From contig NZ_SGWR01000001.1 of assembly GCF_004217315.1 (NCBI RefSeq), positions 186,001 through 250,000 on the forward strand: a stretch of DNA of 64,000 nt, read 5' to 3'. The translations under genes were made by a program, and so were the position numbers. This document shows, piece by piece, positions 63,192 to 64,000 of this stretch. How positions within the stretch are numbered: position 1 is the first letter of the stretch; each line of letters starts with the position of its first letter. Under the pieces are notes generated by a model. It was not told where the DNA came from, did not search any database, and saw nothing but the letters and a program-made list of their open reading frames with translations. The DNA comes from Corticibacter populi. Lineage in GTDB: Bacteria; Pseudomonadota; Gammaproteobacteria; Burkholderiales; Burkholderiaceae_C.

Positions 63192-64000
63192 GCCAGTTCT
63201 CCTGTGGTGGCGGCGTTGACACATTCTTCCATCGAGGCAAGCATTGGCGTGTAGCCATAGCCACCCAGAATATTCACCAATTTTGCGCTGTTGGTCGCCA
63301 GGGTCTTCCATCCCTTGGCTTCGGCCATTTCACGGGCGTATGACTGATAAAAGCACATGCCGGCGAGTACGCTTCCTCCTGCTTGCTCAATGCGCCGCGT
63401 ATAGCCAAACCGCTCCGAGTCGGGCGCGACCTGTGGACTGGTGACGGCCAGCAAGGGCACCTTGAAGCGGCGGCCATCGCAAATCTCCGCGAGCGCGCGC
63501 AGTTCGAACAGGCTCAGCTGTGGTGCAGAGAAAACGACGACATCCACTTTCCTGGTTACCGCGTAGCTTGCCGCGAGCGCCTCGATGTGGCTGCGGCCGA
63601 TGCGGTGGTGCACTGGCAGTGCATCGCCTCCGACATCTGCCAGGCGCGGCGCCTCTGGGGTGATGCCAATCATGTGGAAAAGGGCGATCGATCCAAAGCT
63701 GGCCATTGCTGCGCCGAAGTGCTTGAGCTGGTCGGATGTTGGTGCAGCTTCGATGCCTTCGATGACGGGCACCTGCCAGTAGTTGCCAGCCAGGCGGCCG
63801 ATGACGCCACCGAGCGCTCCCCACTCATTGAGTGTCTGGGGCGTGTCGTCGACACGGAATCGCATGGTTGCCTGTCGGTTCTCATCGAGGTGATAGCCAT
63901 AGCGTGGCGTTCGTCCCGTCAGGCCTGCCGAGAGCGCCGAAGGCCCCCCTTCGAAGTTCGAACGTGCGCCGTTCACCGAATTCGAATAGATGACCACTCC
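63188..64000 (-). CDS. Aconitase X catalytic domain protein, C-terminal part (runs off the window)
   Basis: The last 270 or so residues of an AcnX (DUF521) catalytic subunit; the 5' end lies beyond the window. VIYSNSVNGARSNFEGGPSALSAGLTGRTPRYG (given here only as the VIYSNSVNGARSNF start and TGRTPRYGYH) is the conserved AcnX segment. Later segments LGGVIGRLAG, DVVVFSAPQLSLFELRALAEI and LATNSAKLVNILGGYG fit the family, including the final Cys/Asn-Ser region. Together with the small subunit it probably dehydrates a hydroxy acid, possibly a hydroxyproline isomer. No start codon is visible. Confidence 0.85.
   Translation of the reverse strand, partial: GVVIYSNSVNGARSNFEGGPSALSAGLTGRTPRYGYHLDENRQATMRFRVDDTPQTLNEWGALGGVIGRLAGNYWQVPVIEGIEAAPTSDQLKHFGAAMASFGSIALFHMIGITPEAPRLADVGGDALPVHHRIGRSHIEALAASYAVTRKVDVVVFSAPQLSLFELRALAEICDGRRFKVPLLAVTSPQVAPDSERFGYTRRIEQAGGSVLAGMCFYQSYAREMAEAKGWKTLATNSAKLVNILGGYGYTPMLASMEECVNAATTGELA

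Overview
The window is GC-rich, densely coded and looks like the chromosome of a betaproteobacterium in the Burkholderiales, most likely Comamonadaceae. This rests on the gene set and order: a Bug-type periplasmic binding protein next to kdgD, suhB/trmJ/cysE, a livHMGF operon, an aromatic aminotransferase near uvrB, and many short intergenic gaps. That is inference from gene content; no 16S gene is present. No tRNA, rRNA or CRISPR array was recognised. CDS coordinates include the stop codon.

Left end (1-3070): part of a sugar-acid catabolic locus (kdgD fragment, Bug binding protein, FadR-type GntR regulator with palindromes at both promoters), followed by a decayed chimera of a DHDPS-family lyase fragment and a TRAP solute-binding protein fragment with several frameshifts. 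3275-14046 is housekeeping: glmM, tex, an HDOD protein, a DUF349 protein, suhB, trmJ, cysE. 14521-18418 is a branched-chain amino acid type ABC transporter (livHMGF) without its binding protein; its LivF has Arg in place of the Walker A Lys. 18526-26617 holds katG, ppnP, a photolyase, argG, tag (apparently frameshifted) and opgD. 26842-36342 is an accessory block: a His-rich heavy-metal P-type ATPase, an alpha/beta hydrolase, a DODA-type dioxygenase and DoxX on the minus strand, then a periplasmic rhodanese plus YeeE-type thiosulfate transporter, a short CaiB-like protein and a second dioxygenase with a twin-arginine leader.

36434-46957 runs from tyrB to uvrB. Between them lie a P2-type cation ATPase, a secreted lectin-like/DUF11 protein and a CycA-like permease. 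Behind uvrB a SAM-methyltransferase gene is interrupted by a 265-bp non-coding element with 30-bp terminal inverted repeats, 5-bp target duplications and two internal long hairpins that tile almost its whole length. 48107-52728 carries DNA-alkylation repair (Ada/AraC-AlkA fusion overlapping ogt), a CDF metal exporter, tpx and an SDR oxidoreductase.

The most interesting region is 52740-62594: Fur-box candidates, a FecI-like sigma factor, a FecR-like regulator, a transducing TonB-dependent receptor with an STN domain, then a secreted protein whose C-terminus resembles factor-H-binding-protein/hemophilin barrels, a lipoprotein with ELWxxDGTxxGT repeats, and a Slam (DUF560) outer-membrane translocon. 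I read this as an iron- and surface-signalling-controlled acquisition locus that exports a hemophore-like protein through Slam; the substrate is unknown. The right edge (62664-64000) is a two-subunit aconitase X enzyme, cut by the window end.
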